Below are positions 30,276-42,800 of a stretch of 64,000 nt of DNA, piece by piece. How positions within the stretch are numbered: position 1 is the first letter of the stretch; each line of letters starts with the position of its first letter. Below the pieces are notes generated by a model. That model searched no databases. It saw only the letters and a program-made list of their open reading frames with translations, and was not told where the DNA came from. Where the stretch lies: contig OZ251236.1 in NCBI GenBank assembly GCA_965240325.2, positions 496,001-560,000 of the forward strand, written 5' to 3'. Position numbers and translations under genes: made by a program. This DNA comes from Rebecca billardiae RCC1528 (lineage: Eukaryota; Haptophyta).

Positions 30276-32368
30276 TCAGACTCGACGATGCGCGAGCTGC
30301 TGAGAGTGGTGACGCGACTGCCGAGCTCGGCCCTGATTCGAGCGGCGGCCATGAGCATGGGTCCCTGCATGGGCGTCCCCCATGGTGGCTGCGCGCGTCC
30401 GCGGGAGTGATGGTGACGAAGCCTGCTGAGACGGATGATGATGGAGCGCGGAGTCGCACGACGCCAGCAGCTGCAGCGTCACGCAGGTGCGAACAGCCGA
30501 GGCACCGAGCGAGTGGTTGTGACGCGCGGCGACGACGCGACATTGGGCGCAACGGTTCGTGAGGGAGCGGGGCGGGGTGGAATGCACGTGTGACGTGAGC
30601 GTGGGGGTGGCGCAGCCGTGCGCACGATGGGGCAGCCCACATGGGCGAGGGGGCGCATCGTCGCGTTGCGCGCGTACCTGCGCGATTCGATCGTCGAGCG
30701 CGGCGAAGCGATCCCCTGGGCCGCTGCCACGCGCCTGATCGATGGCAGTCGCAACCGGGGCGGTGTGAGCCTGTCCGGACGTGCGACACGTGACCCGACG
30801 GCCGAGGGCGCCGAGGCCCGGCGTGTGCGCGCCATCTCCTCCCGATCGAGCGTGCACTGCTGAGTGTGCACCTGCGGCCGCGGCCGTGTACAGCGCGCGG
30901 CGCGCACCGGTACGCTGGGCGGGCGCGGCCGGGCGGCCGCTGGCCGGAGCCGAGCTCACTGGGCGCGATGCGAGCAGCGCCACCTCGGCGCCATCCTGCT
31001 GATAATGCTCGGATGAGCCAAGGCCGTGCGCTGGCGGTGAGCGCTGCGCGTGTGATGCGCTGATGGCCGCGAGCGACGCGACTGCAGAGCGCTCCGCCTC
31101 TCCCAGCGCGGTCGAGCCCGCGCTGCCGCACGCACCCGCGCTTCGCGCGGCGGGCACGGCGGAGAAGTGGCCGAAGGCGAGGTCATCCACACTCCAGTCG
31201 CCTCCCCGCATCTCGCCGCCGTCCGCGCCTCCGCTGCCGAGCGAGTCGCGCGCGGCCGGGCTGTGCGGCAGCACCATCGACGTGGGCCCAAACGCAAACG
31301 AGCGCGCGGACGTGCCCGCACGGGCGGCGGGCGAGGGCGCCTTCTCGTCGTCAGGCATCGACCATGCTGGCTGCACACCGCACGAGGCGGGCAGCGGGAA
31401 GTCGCCCAGCACGTTGTCGGCGAGATCGCGACGCGCCGCCGCCTTTGCCGCAGCGAGCGTGTCGCGCGGCGCATCCGCGCTGGCAGCCGCGCGCGTCCCC
31501 ATCCGTCGCACTCGCGCGAGGTGCGGCGAGACGCGAGACGGCGTGGAGGAAGGTGAGCGGCAACGCGCGAGTGCCGCCTTTGCGCGTGCTTTCTTCGTGC
31601 GCTCGTGGGCGGCTCCGCCGCCAGACGCCGGCGGTGCTGGCCGTGGCGCAGCCGTTGACGCATGCTCCGCCGTGCCCGCCGCCTTCCCCGGCGCGACCGA
31701 CGCCTTGGCCTCGGACCGCTTCGGCGTGCGTGGGTGCGGCACCACGCGATGAGGTGGAGGCTGGACGTGCACGTCCGAGCACTCGATGCGGCCGTGCAGC
31801 ACGGGAAGCGGCCTGTGCGCCGCAGCCACACGCGCGCGCGCGCGGGTGAGAGGCGGAGCACAGCCGTCGGTGTGCGGTGCGCGCTCGCGGCCTTGCAATA
31901 AGACGGAGAGGGCCACGCGCGAATGAGAAGGCGCGCCTTGAGCTCAAGGAACGCACGCGCGCACCATGCACTCGCGATCTTGGCCACCGGATGCTCACAG
32001 CAGTCGAGCCGCCGCGCGAACGGCCCAGTGGAAACGTGAGCGCCCACGCGCGGCACGTCAACGCACAGCCGTCCGAGGCAGACGCGCACGGGGTGGGCGT
32101 GGCGGGCCCACGGCCAGTCCTGAAATACGGCCACATTGACCTGGCTGCGCGCCCCGCCCGATTCGGCGGCGGGCACGCCCGTCCACAGCAGCTGCGTGAA
32201 CACATCCACAAAAATGCGCCGGCTGTGCTGCGAGACCGCAAAGTCGTCGGTCGCCTGCACCTCGCCGTTGAACGCGGCCTCGAGGCAGACAACCGACTGC
32301 GCGATGTACTCGTCGACGATGGGCACGATGCCCTCGACGCGCTCCACGTGCAGCAGGACGAGCGACAT
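30276..32368 (-). CDS. Unrecognised two-exon protein
   Basis: complement(join(30276..31812, 31917..32368)) gives up to 662 residues. The 104-bp intron (GTGGCC...CACAG) joins frames in consistent phase. Exon 1 looks like a folded domain: it starts MSLVLLHVERVEGIVPIVDE and contains HSRRIFVDVFTQLLW, VNVAVFQDWPWARHAHPVRV and KIASAWCARAFLELKARLL. Exon 2 begins PLPVLHGRIECSDVHVQPPP and then becomes Ser/Ala/Pro-rich, probably disordered. The 3' end is uncertain: a donor-like GTACGC after LDDRIAQ near 30690 could remove the last low-complexity part. I do not recognise the family. It is divergent from the 32502 gene with only 133 bp between start codons, so a shared promoter is likely. Confidence 0.6.
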
Positions 32369-32501
32369 CAGCGGCGGTCAGTCGCCCGCTGTAAGTGTGG
32401 GGCGGGTTTAAAACTGTACGCACCTTATTTTTCCGGACCGCCGCCCACCCGGACGCCGCCCGCTCGAACGGCGGGTGCCGGGTGGGGGGGGGCGCACTCG
32501 A
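32369..32501. promoter_or_regulatory. Short divergent promoter region
   Basis: Only 133 bp separates two divergent ATGs. It contains two CCGCCCACCCGG-like GC blocks and a short T-rich tract (TTATTTTTCCGG), but no TATA box. Confidence 0.4.
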
Positions 32502-35500
32502 ATGGCGCGCGTCGAGCTGCCGGCGCGCGTGACGTGCAGGCGCGTGGACGACAGCCCGTCGGACGTTCTTGGTGCGGGCGCGCTCGTGCTCAATCGCACA
32601 CGCGTCCTCGCTGCGAACTACCGCCAGCCGCTGCAGCACACGCCTGGCGCGGCCGTGGACGTGCTGCTCCGCGGCGGCGCGCGGGTCGAGCGGCGCAGCT
32701 CGGCACCCGAATGGGTGCCGCCCGAGAGCCATCCGTACGGCCCGAGGGCGCGTCGCGCGCGCGAGACGATGGAGCGCCTACGCGATGCGCGGGCGCGCGA
32801 GCGCGCGCGGCGCACTCTCGTCGAGGTGCCGCCAGCGCCCAGACGCGGCCACGCGGCACGCAGCCGCAGCACGGCGCGCGGGCGGCTTTCAAAGCACGCG
32901 CCATCGACGCGGCACTCGACGTCGGAGGCGGCGCAGCGCAGCTCAGCGGCCAGCACGCGGCTCTCCGATGAGGCCAAGGAGCTCGCCGCGCTCCCGCTGG
33001 AGGAGCTGCTCGCGAGGAGCGCGTCCAGGCGCGCAGCGCTGCTGCCAGCTGCTGCACACAGCGGCGACGAGGACGCTACAGCCGGCCCGGTGGCGGAGCG
33101 TGCGCAGTCGGCGCCGGCGGTGGAGCTCAGCGGCTGGACGACGATCACGGGCTCGCAAGCCATGCTATCGGACGTGCCAACCCCGTCGTCGCGCCCCGCG
33201 GAGGCGGGCGTCGACGCACCGCCGTCGCAGCCCGCTGCCGGGCGGGCGACGTCGCCGCTGTGCGCGGGCTCGGCGTGCTGCGCGCTCTCGGCTGCGGCCG
33301 GCTCGCAGCGGGTCTCGCTGGAGCCACGGCGGCCGCTCGCCGCCGTGCCGCCGGCGCCCGCACGCGCACTCTCGCAGACCCTCCTGGCGATCGAGCGAGC
33401 TGCCGAGCGCGACCGCACCGTGGCGAATCGGCGCTCGTCAGCGCGGCAGAGCAGCTTGGGCATGGCGGCTGGTGGCGCGCCGCGCGAGAGTGGCGCGGGC
33501 TCCGCGAGGGCGCCGGCACGGCAGGCGTGTGCTCGCATCTCCGAGGCGGCCACGGCGGCCAACCAGCGCGCGTCAGCCGCCAGCGAGCCGGCCAAACCCT
33601 TGCCGCGCTCGAGTGGTGATGCAGTGCGGCCGGGTGCACACGTGCCGCGCCGCGCCAGCCAGCCGGAGCCGGCGGCCGCACCCGCGCGCTCGGCAGTGGG
33701 CAAGGCGCCTCGATCCCGCGCGGCGCTCCGAACGCACGCCGCGCCATGGCATGTGCATGCCACGCGCGCCTCCTCCTCGTCTGCGCGCAGCGCTGGCAAG
33801 AAGGCGCCGCGCACGGCGGCCTCGCGGCGCAGGCGCCTTGGCGAGCGCGCTGGGGGTGGCAGCGCGAGCGCTCCAATGTCGGTCCCGCTGTCGCAGCAGC
33901 TCGCGCTCCCGCTCCCAGCGCGCGACAGCGGCGCATTCGTGGGCTTCTCGGTGGCGGCGGCGGCAAAGCCAGCAGCGCACACCACGGCCTCGCCTGCGGC
34001 GGAAGAGCCCGAGAGCGCGCCATCTGCGGCGCAGGCTGGCCCCACCCGGGCCGGTGCGAGTGCAGTGGCATCCGTGGTGGGCCTCCCCAGCAAGCCACAG
34101 GTGCCAGCAGTGGCCAGTTCGGCCAACCCCGGCGCTGAGCGACCTTGGCGGCCGCCGCCCCCGCCGGCCGTGCGGCCACCGCCGCAGGCGCCAGCTGCGG
34201 GCGGGTCGCGCCTCGAGCTCGAGGCTTCGAGGGCGAGGCAGCTCCAGGCCAGCCGCCGGCTGTCCGTGGAGCAGCGCGCCGCGGCCGTGCAGTTCATGCG
34301 CGAGAAGCACCGGCAGCGCCGCGAGCTGGACGCCGAGGCGCGGGAGAGGCGCGAGCAGGAGCAACGGAATCGCCGAGCCGCCCTGGAGCAATTGAGGCGT
34401 TTCCACGCAGCCCGGAAGACGGGGATGCGCGCCGCGGTCCACTCGGAGCACGTCGGAGGCGCGCCTGCGACACGATCCACGACGACACCCGCAGCGCCGG
34501 CTGGCCCCGCCCCTCCTGCGCCCCCGCACGCCGATGGCCAGAAGCCGCCCCTCGCGCCACAGCGCGATGGCCTGCCTACGATGCGCGTGCCGCCAGCCGC
34601 ATCGCGCACGACGATGGGCAGTGGCAGCTCGGGCGAAAGCGCTGCCATCGCCGAGCCGCCGACGTGCCACGCGCCGAAAGACGGCTCGCAGGTCGCATCG
34701 ACCGCGGCGAGCCGATCATCACTGGGTGCGGCACCGCATACGGTGCAGCCCGCGCATGCCGGCACCGACGCGCCAGCAGACTCGCTGCAAGCCCGCATCG
34801 ACGCCAGCGTTGCTGTGGCGATGCAGCGCCTCGGCGCCTGCGCAAGCTCGGGGCCACGAATGGCTTCGCCCAGCGCCACCCGAGCAGGTGCCGATGCGAC
34901 GCCTGTGGCGCCAACGTTCGGCACGCACGGGGCCGCCGTCCTCAACGCGTCTGCTTTTCCGCGTCTCACGGGCCTCAGCCCACATGCTGACCACGTCGAC
35001 GCCCTGGCGACGTGTGTGCTCGATTCACTCATGCGGGGCGCGCTGCGCACGCTGGGCATGGGGGCTTCAACCGCTGCTGTGGGGCCGCCGCCGCATGCAC
35101 GCATTCCATTCCCCGCAGAGAGGACACAGTGCGTGGTCGCTGCTGCCCACTCTACAACGGCAGACCCGACGCTCGCAGAGCCGCGGCGGGACAGCGGCGT
35201 GTCGACCACGTCGACCGCACAGCACGATACGATCGCCTCGACTCCGTCCAGCATGCGCACCACGGACGATCCTGAGGTCTCGGCGGTGGCACCGACTCCA
35301 ACCTCGCCCCATCGTGCACCGCCGCCGTCCGCACGCCCGACTTCGCCGCCGCCCCACAACATCCCCAGCCCGCCGATTTCGCCCACCGTCGTGCCGACGC
35401 TGACCCCGTCTTTTCTGGCGCGGCGCCGTGAGGCCGAGCAGTCTGGTCACGCTGCCGCCACCTCGCCGGCTGCGTCGTCGCGCTTGCCCACCGCACGTCT

Positions 35501-36487
35501 CAGCCCGACCAGCCACGCAACAGCAGCGCCCTCGGGGCTGTGCAGAGTTGCGTCGCCGTCCTCACCGCCATCGCCAGGCTCACCGTGGCGGTCTGAGCTG
35601 CACCACTCGCCGTCGGTGCCAGCTGGCACCGACATGAACGCGAAAGGCGCCCTGATCGCGATGATGCCATCCCCTGGCACCGTCGCCCGCGACCAGCTGC
35701 GCCACGACGCCTCGGGGAGCGTTGAGCCTGCGAGCAACCAGGGGGACCCGCACCCAGGCCCAAACATACCATGGGCCACTCCCAACCTCGCCACACTGGC
35801 CTCGATCACGCCTGAGGGCCCGCGCGGCGGTGGCTCAGCGAAGGTGAGCTGCGCTGACGCATGCACCGCACGCACGAGCGCGCGCGCTCGGAAAGCCATG
35901 GCTTACCGCCGGCGCGCGCGTGATGTGCCATATCGATGTGCCCGCAGATGCTTCTTGCCGCATTGCACGACTTGAATGTGAACAGCAAGAGGAGCGCAAG
36001 CTCCGCCCCTTCTGCAGTCAGCCGACTGCTTGCAGATGCTGTGCAGGAGTTTGCTGCCGAGCTGGCGGCGAAAGCCACCAAGACCTCGCACGAGGTGGCC
36101 GGGGCACTGCGACGCGCTCTGGAACAGGTGCACGTTGGCGCATCGGACGTCGACGGGGGCGGCAAGGTGCGTCGGACGTCCCAGCGAATCGTCGTCGACG
36201 CTGCGTCTCCGTTTGCGTGCCCCACCAGCTCCTCACGCAAGCATTTTGGCCTTTGCCCGCCACTTGCCTCCCCGCGCTTGCAGGCAACAAGCGCAGTTGC
36301 AGCCACCCTCGGAGTGGCCCGCGGCTCAGATCAGGACCGTCTTGAACGCGATGCTGCGGAGATCGAGCGCGACTTGTTCACGCTGGACGGCGACCTCGTG
36401 CACTGCCTGGATGCTGTCAAAGAAGCCCTCGTGGACGACCTTGTTTCCGAAGTCGTCATGGATCTCGCAGCAGGGCGCCGTTCTTAG
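32502..36487 (+). CDS. Large low-complexity protein with coiled coil, unrecognised
   Basis: join(32502..35843, 35948..36166, 36284..36487) gives 1254 residues. The first intron (104 bp, GTGAGC...CGCAG) is needed because the upstream frame stops at 35975. The second (117 bp, GTGCGT...TGCAG) is stop-free in frame, so it could also be retained. The N-terminal 110 residues look folded (VELPARVTCRRVDD, LVLNRTRVLAANYRQPL, then a YGPRARRARETMERLRDARA helix). The middle is Ala/Ser/Pro-rich. A charged coiled coil sits at about 570-650 (AAAVQFMREKHRQRRELDAE and following). The C-terminus has helical segments, LLAALHDLNVNSKRSAS and DLVHCLDAVKEALVDDLVSE. Such layouts occur in centrosomal and ciliary proteins, but no family is assigned. 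Confidence 0.65.
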
Positions 36488-36489
36488 TT

Positions 36490-36725
36490 GACCATTGGTA
36501 AGATGACGAAGCTTTATACCGCTGCGCCACCAGCGCCACCAGAGTCGACTCTGGTGGCGCAGCGGTAAAACGCTTCGTCATCTTACGACTCTGGTGGCGC
36601 AGCGGTAGACCGCGTCGTCATCTTACCATGGTAAGATGACGAAGCGTTTTACCGCTGCGCCAAAGCGTTTTACCGCTGCGCCACCAGAGTCGACTCTGGT
36701 GGCGCAGCGGTAAAACGCTTCGTCA
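36490..36725. repeat. Palindromic array of tRNA-like 5' halves
   Basis: The module CTCTGGTGGCGCAGCGGTA followed by (A/G)AxCGC(T/G)TCGTCATCTTAC occurs in both orientations, forward near 36551, 36591 and 36696 and inverted near 36511, 36640 and 36662. TGGCGCAGCGG matches the pol III A-box consensus exactly, and the module resembles the acceptor, D-arm and 5' anticodon arm of a tRNA. No B box or 3' half accompanies any copy. Adjacent copies form long perfect hairpins. Confidence 0.65.
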
Positions 36726-37525
36726 TCTCAGCCGCGCGCGATGCCAATTTGCCTGAGCCACACCCCCTGGGTGTGGGGCCGGTCGCCTGCCGGGTACGGT
36801 TTGTTCTCGCGGTTGGCTTCGCGTCCCATGCCCCTCTGGCGGGGCCCCCTGGGAGGAAATCCGGGGAGAGCCGACCCTGGGAGCCGCCCGGGGGCCTTCC
36901 GCGGAATCCCCGCTCGTGGGCGACCCTACTGCGAGACACGAATGCCGCAGCGGCTGGTGCGAAAGGTCGAAAGAAGCGCACCGCATATCTTACCAATCGT
37001 GCCTTCGAAATCGATTGTGCGTTGGCCCGTGTGTTGCAGTCCAGCCCCTGCCTGGGTGGGGCTGGCTGTGCGCTGAGACCCAGCCGTGGCTCGGTCCTGT
37101 CGCCTGCTCGCATGGGTGTGCTGGGCCCCAGTTCGCAGCGAATGCGATGTCCGGGTTCTTTACTGCGGGCCGCGCGGCTGTATCACCAGCAATACGATAC
37201 AAACCTCGGCCCCCATCGGAACGGAACCTAGGGACGATACCGGTACTGCCACGAACCAAGCTAGCTGCGGCGACGCCTGGAACTGTGTGACTCAGTAGGT
37301 AGCCATCGTCATCTTCAGTCGTCGGCGCAGTCCGCCTGCTTTTAGCTTCCTCGCCAGCCAGCCAACTAGCAGTTCCGAGTAAGAGAGACCAGGGATGCGC
37401 GCCGCCGAGCAGGGCACAGACAGGCTGGCCGAGCTGCTACTGTTGTAAGAGTGGCTGACGCGGCAGTAGCCCAAGCCAATCGCGATGTTGATGGCGCAGC
37501 TTTGCCATTTGATGTCGCAGTGGTA
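36726..37525. other. Stretch between two palindromic tRNA-like arrays
   Basis: About 800 bp of unique-looking sequence flanked by the inverted arrays at 36490-36725 and 37526-37606; it could be the body of an element they bound. No coding region is supported. Confidence 0.35.
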
Positions 37526-37606
37526 AGATGGCGAAGCGTTTCACCGCTGCGCCTCCAGATTCGACTCTGGTGGCGCAGCGGTAGTGAAACGCTTCGTCAT
37601 CTTACC
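37526..37606. repeat. Inverted pair of tRNA-like 5' halves (distal)
   Basis: GGTAAGATGGCGAAGCG...CCGCTGCGCC, then the inverse CTGGTGGCGCAGCGG...CGCTTCGTCATCTTACC. Together with 36490-36725 it could form the ends of a 1.1-kb foldback element. Confidence 0.6.
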
Positions 37607-37873
37607 ACCGGGTAGCGCCGAGTGTCGTCAAAGAGATAGTGAACCGGAGGGGGTCGGGGCAAGGGGTCTTACAAATAACCCACGTCGGGGACCGGGGCGG
37701 AGGATTCACTCAGCAGTCTCAGCACTCTATCGCTCCTTTTGCGCGCGGCGGACCTCAGCATCACTCGGCACTAAGACGTAACGTAGCTCTTAGTTATAAC
37801 CACTGCGCGCTGATCTGATGCCCGCCCGCTCTGCCTAACGAGTCTCCAGGTACGGGCGCGCAAGCAACGTGAG

Positions 37874-39850
37874 TCATGTTTGCTGCGGTACGCTGATCAC
37901 GCTGCACATGCCGCACAGATCACCAAGTATGCGTGCGGGTCGGCGCAGCTGGTGCAAGAACGGCTCGACAAACACCTCGAGCAGCCAGTCGCGCCACGGC
38001 TCGGGCAGGTAATGCCGCACCGTGTACTCGAGTGTCACCTGTATCATCACGATGAGCGGCTCGATCAGGCCGATCTTGAACAGCGTTTCGAGCGCCCATG
38101 CGCCCAAGATAGCTTCGCGCCACTGCGCAGGGTCGCGCACACCACCCGCCCCCGCACTGCCAAGCAGTGAAAATGCGAGGAGGAGCGTGCTGAGCGAAGT
38201 CATGAGCGCGATGTTGATGCCCCACACGAGCTGGCGCTTCCAGCGCTTGGGCTTGTTTGCCCACCAGGTCGCCTCCTCGAGCTCGTGCCGTGTCAGCCGC
38301 ACCCGCGCAAGCACTTGGCGCTGGCGCCCGCCCGCCGCGCCATGCATCAACTCGTGTCGAGCCACTGCGGCTGCCGCGCGTGCGGACGAGCGGCCCGACG
38401 AGCTGGGGGCTGCACTGGAAGCTCGCGTTGTCACGTGCGCGTCGTCCTGCTCACGCGCGCATTGGAGAGATTTGAGCGCCTCGCGCGCCGCCACGTCGGG
38501 CGCGGCGACCACGTGCGCAGGCTGCACGCGTGTGCCATGCGTGTAGGGTGAGACGGTGTACGTGACGCACACCATCTTGATTCGAGGGCCACCCCGGGCG
38601 CGCGGCGCTGCTCCGTACACGGTCTCAACCTCCTCGCGAGCGAGAGGCGGCGCGCGGCGCACGAGCTCGGCCTGCACGAAGCGCACGTGGGAGTGCAAGG
38701 GAAGCAGCTGGGTGCCAACAGGGGTCGTCGGACTGAGCAGCTCGGCGGGGCGTGTGGCGAGCGACTGCAACACCGAGCGCGCGTTGTGGCCTGGCTCGCC
38801 TTGCAGCCCCAGACGGCCGCCACCCGGCGGGTAGTAGAAATCAGTCTGCTGAGGCTGCTCTGGGTCGGCGCCGCCGCTGGCCGTTGTATGCCGCTGCCAC
38901 ACCTCGCACGCGACCAAGAAGCCAACCAGTTGCCCCGCCTCCAGCGTGATTGCAATCAGTGCCTGCTCGGGCATCTCGACAGCCAGCTCGTCCTCCGAGG
39001 CCATGGAGTCTCCTGACGTGAAGCCGCCCGCCGGCTGCGGCGGCACCATCTGAAGTTGAGCCGGTGCAGGGGCGGGGGCTGGGTCGATGACGCGGACGAG
39101 GTCGGGGCGCACGTATCGCAGGCGCCCCAGCTTGCCGCCCTTGCCCACGTCCTCGTCTTGAGCAGCCGTGCTCGTCATGGAAGTTCGTCGTGTCCGTGTG
39201 GAGACAACTGTGCTCCGCGCCAGCGGCTCGCGATGGAGCGATCCACCCGTCACCGCGGAGGGGTGGCGCAGCGAGGAGCTGCCACCGCCATTGGCAGGCA
39301 CACCGACAGGCAGCGCGTACAGCGGCGAAGGTGGAGCGCCACCCCCTACCCTGAGAGCGCGCTGCAGCGCGGCTTCGTCGCGCGCCTGCCCTCTTCGCTC
39401 CTCGAAGAGCCCGCGCCGCCGCGATGCCCACAGCCACAGGTTCTCCAGCAGCAGCACCTCGTACGGGAAGCCCGCCACGAGCCCGATGGCGACGGCGAGA
39501 ACGAGCTGCGTGGCGTTACTGTCACTCGATCGACCGAGGTACAGCGCCACCACAAACAGCTCCATGAGCGTCACGTTGAACAGCACTGCAACGCGCTGCT
39601 TGGCGCTGATCGGCTCGCCAGGCAGCCGCGTCAGCCAGGAGGTGAGCGTCGAGCGCCTGAGAATGTTCGCACAGACGCGCCACGCGAGCGACGTTTTCGC
39701 GCGGCGCTGCCAGACAGGAACGACGGGCCTGGTCTCCAGCGCGACATCGATGTGGTACGCCACTGCCCCCAGCGCGCCAAAGAGGCCGAGCATGAGCGCC
39801 AACACGACCACGCCCCAGTAGTTCGCCTCAAGCCGCGCGCCCAGTGCGAG
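37874..39850 (-). other. C-terminal transmembrane bundle of the giant receptor
   Basis: Five hydrophobic segments can be seen in order: YWGVVVLALMLGLFGALGAV (about 39840-39760), FNVTLMELFVVALYLG (39590-39535), LVLAVAIGLVAGFPYEVLLL (39510-39440), then after a cytosolic region of about 380 residues WGINIALMTSLSTLLLAF (38230-38170) and ETLFKIGLIEPLIVMIQVTL (38090-38020). The topology resembles part of the polycystin-1 TM region. The loop between the third and fourth segments is Ser/Ala/Pro-rich. Confidence 0.65.
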
Positions 39851-42800
39851 CACGACCTGATCCGCCGGAGCGCTTCCACCCAGGTCGGCCTCGAGCTCCT
39901 CTGCGTCCACGGGCGTATTCACCTGCACCCCGCCGCCGTCGCCACTGGTGAGCGTCTCGATCGCGACGGCGAGTGCGGCAAAGTCTGTGAGGTGGTCGCA
40001 CGCGCATACGAGCGCGCCTGGGCGGTCGGTGCGCGTCCCAGTCGTGCACCCGTCCGCCGACCACGCTTCGCTCGTCGCGTTCCAGAAGTGGCAGAGCACC
40101 AGCTCGTCGCACGTGGCACCGGCGAACGCAGGGCTGCACTCGCACACGCCTGCGCTGGCGTTGCACCTGCCGCGCTCGCTGTCGCCGGGTGGCGCGCACA
40201 GCGCGCCAGAGGCGCACGTGTCGAGGCTGTCCACGTCAGCGGCAGGGTCGCCGAGCGTGGGCAGCTTCGACAGCTCGAGCAGTGGGACGGCGATCTCAAC
40301 GGGTTCGACGAGCCCGACAATGCGGAAGGGCTCACGCTGAGCGGCGGGCAGCAGCCGCACACCAAAGATCGCCGACTGGAGCGCACGCTGCTCGCCCAGC
40401 CTGTACGTGCCCTCAGCGGCCGCGTCGGGCACGAGCGCAGCGTCAACTGCGTCGAGGTTGGATGGCGAGCCGCGCGGGTCAGCGTGGATGTTGCGCTGTA
40501 GCCGCACGAGCTGGACGTCGACGCCGGACTCGGTCGCTGCGGGGTCCACGCCGGCGAGCACGGCTGATGGTAGTGAGATCGCGCCGCTCCCACCCGGCCC
40601 GTCAAGCGTGCTGTTGGGCAGCGTGTTGGCGAATGCGCGGAGGGAGCGTATAGCAACGCGCACGCCCACCGCCTCACGCGCCGCCTCGCCCGGCAGAATG
40701 CCCTCGAGCAGTCCGCCCGCGAGCGTGGTCACCACACGATCGATCGCGGTGTCGACTGTCGTGACCGTCACCGGCTCGAGCTCGACGTCAGCGCCACTGC
40801 TGCCGAGCAGCGTGCTCTCGATTCCGCCGAGCGAGTTGGACGCTGTCGTGTCGTCCACACCCACCGCCGCGTCGCGCGAGCGTTCCAGCACGGCTGTGAT
40901 CTGGTCGAGACCTTCCGCCTGCGCGGAGGGCTCGACTCCACCTGTCGCCGCGAGCACGGTGGCGATGGCGCCGGTGAGCTGCGCCTCGCTGCCGTCGCTG
41001 TCGGACGAGCGCTTCACGGCAACAGAGGCCGTGATGGCGAGCAGCTCGCGCACCACCTCGCGACCCTCGTTCGAGTCCACAGCCGTGATGTCGGCGACAC
41101 TCGCGTCGGCGAGCGCAACGACTAGCTGAAGCGCGAGGTCGAGGTCTTCTGTGTCGACAGCGCGCTGTGCCTCGCCGATCACACCGCGCGTTGCGTTGGC
41201 GCTTGTGTCGGCAGGCTCGGGCGGCAGTACCAGGACACTCGCTGTTGCGCGTGACACGCCGTCGAACTGGTCGTACACATTGAGCGTGCACACGCGCGCA
41301 CCGACGGGCAGCACGGCGCTGGTCTGCGCCTCGAGAGTGCGCCTGGTCACGTACTGTTCCACGCTCGCGCCCACGCGATCAGTAGCCTGGTAGCCGAACC
41401 GGTACCGCAGCGGCAGATCGTCTGGATCGTCCGCCCACTCGAGCGCAGAGAGCGCGGCTGCTTGAAGATAGCGCAGCTCGGACGGCTCAGCAAGCAGCAC
41501 GCCGCCGTGCGGTGGGCGGTTCATCAAGACGGTCACGTCTACCGACGCCGTCTCCGCGCCGCCACTCACGTCCAGCTTGAGCACGTAAGTTGCGCCGGGC
41601 AGCGGCACACCGGAGCGGAAGACGAAGGTGGGCTTGCGGATGCCCGTGGTCGTGACTGTGTTCGCGTCCGCGAGGTCAAGGCTCGTTGGCACCGTTTGCC
41701 CGCCGATCAGCTCGGTGGCGCTCCAGCGGTAGGTGTAAGATATGTTACCTACCGCCTGCACGCGCACAGCACTTGACTCGAGCCCAACCGTCAGCCCGAC
41801 TGCCTCCGTCGGCGTGGTCCACACCGTGTTGTACTTGGCCTTGGAGAGCGGTGGCACGAGCAACTCGGGCACGTAGTCGTTCACCACGGTCAGCCACGCA
41901 CGTGTCGACGAGGTGCGGCCATCGGCGGCGGCAACGACGAGCACGGCGGAGTACTCGCCCACGCCGGCGAGGGCGGTGAGCGGCAGCGTGAGCGTTGAGC
42001 GGTTCACGGCAACGCCGCCCCGTGCGGCGTCAATCGGCGTGCTGGGCGCGCTGGGTGAGGCGCCTGCGCGCTCGACGGCCCATGAGTACGTGAGCTCCTC
42101 GCCGCGGCCAACGTTCGGGTCCGTCGAGGAGGAGCCGTCGATGACGGCCCTCGTCGCCGTGACCGAGACGACCTGCGTGCGCGGGGCAATCAGTGCGCGG
42201 ACAGGCTGTGACTCCACGACGAGCTGCACGCGCGCGCTCGCGACCGCACTTGGCTCCACCGCCATCGTCGCCGTCGCCTCGAGCGTGTACGTGTACTTCG
42301 CACGCAGCGCAGAAGGCTCGAGCTCGAGCGTGGCGAGCTGAGGTTCGGTGTCGCCGAAGATCGTCAGTGGCACCGCAGGGTCGGGCAGCGAGGCGTTGTT
42401 TGGCGAGGCACTGATCGCGCGCCATGAGAACTGGACGGCGCTCGAGCGCTCGCCGATGGGCCAGCACGCAGCCAAGCGCACACTTGCTCGCACGACGTTT
42501 CGAACGTCGGGCCTCACCCGGACCTGGGCTGGGCCCTCCACCGTAAGCATGGGCTCGAGACCGCTTGAGCGCACGACCTCGAAGGCCGCGATCTCGGAGC
42601 TGAGGCCGAGAAAGGAGGTCACGCGAAGCTTGAAGATGTACCGCGAACCGGGCGGCAGCAACAGGTCGAGAGTCGGCGCCGTCGCCGCCGCGACCTCCGC
42701 GGAAAGCGTCGTGGCGGCCTCCGGAGTGAGACCGACAGTCGCGTCGAGCGCCCAGGCGTACCGGAGTGCTGCAACCCCACCGCCGGTCGAGCCGGCCGAG

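Noticed and set aside
30193-31131. Arg-rich 312-codon frame on the minus strand
   Set aside because: It overlaps the better-supported two-exon gene in another frame and lacks any folded-domain signal.
36490-36725. CRISPR array
   Set aside because: The repeats alternate orientation and abut without regular spacers, and the genome is eukaryotic.
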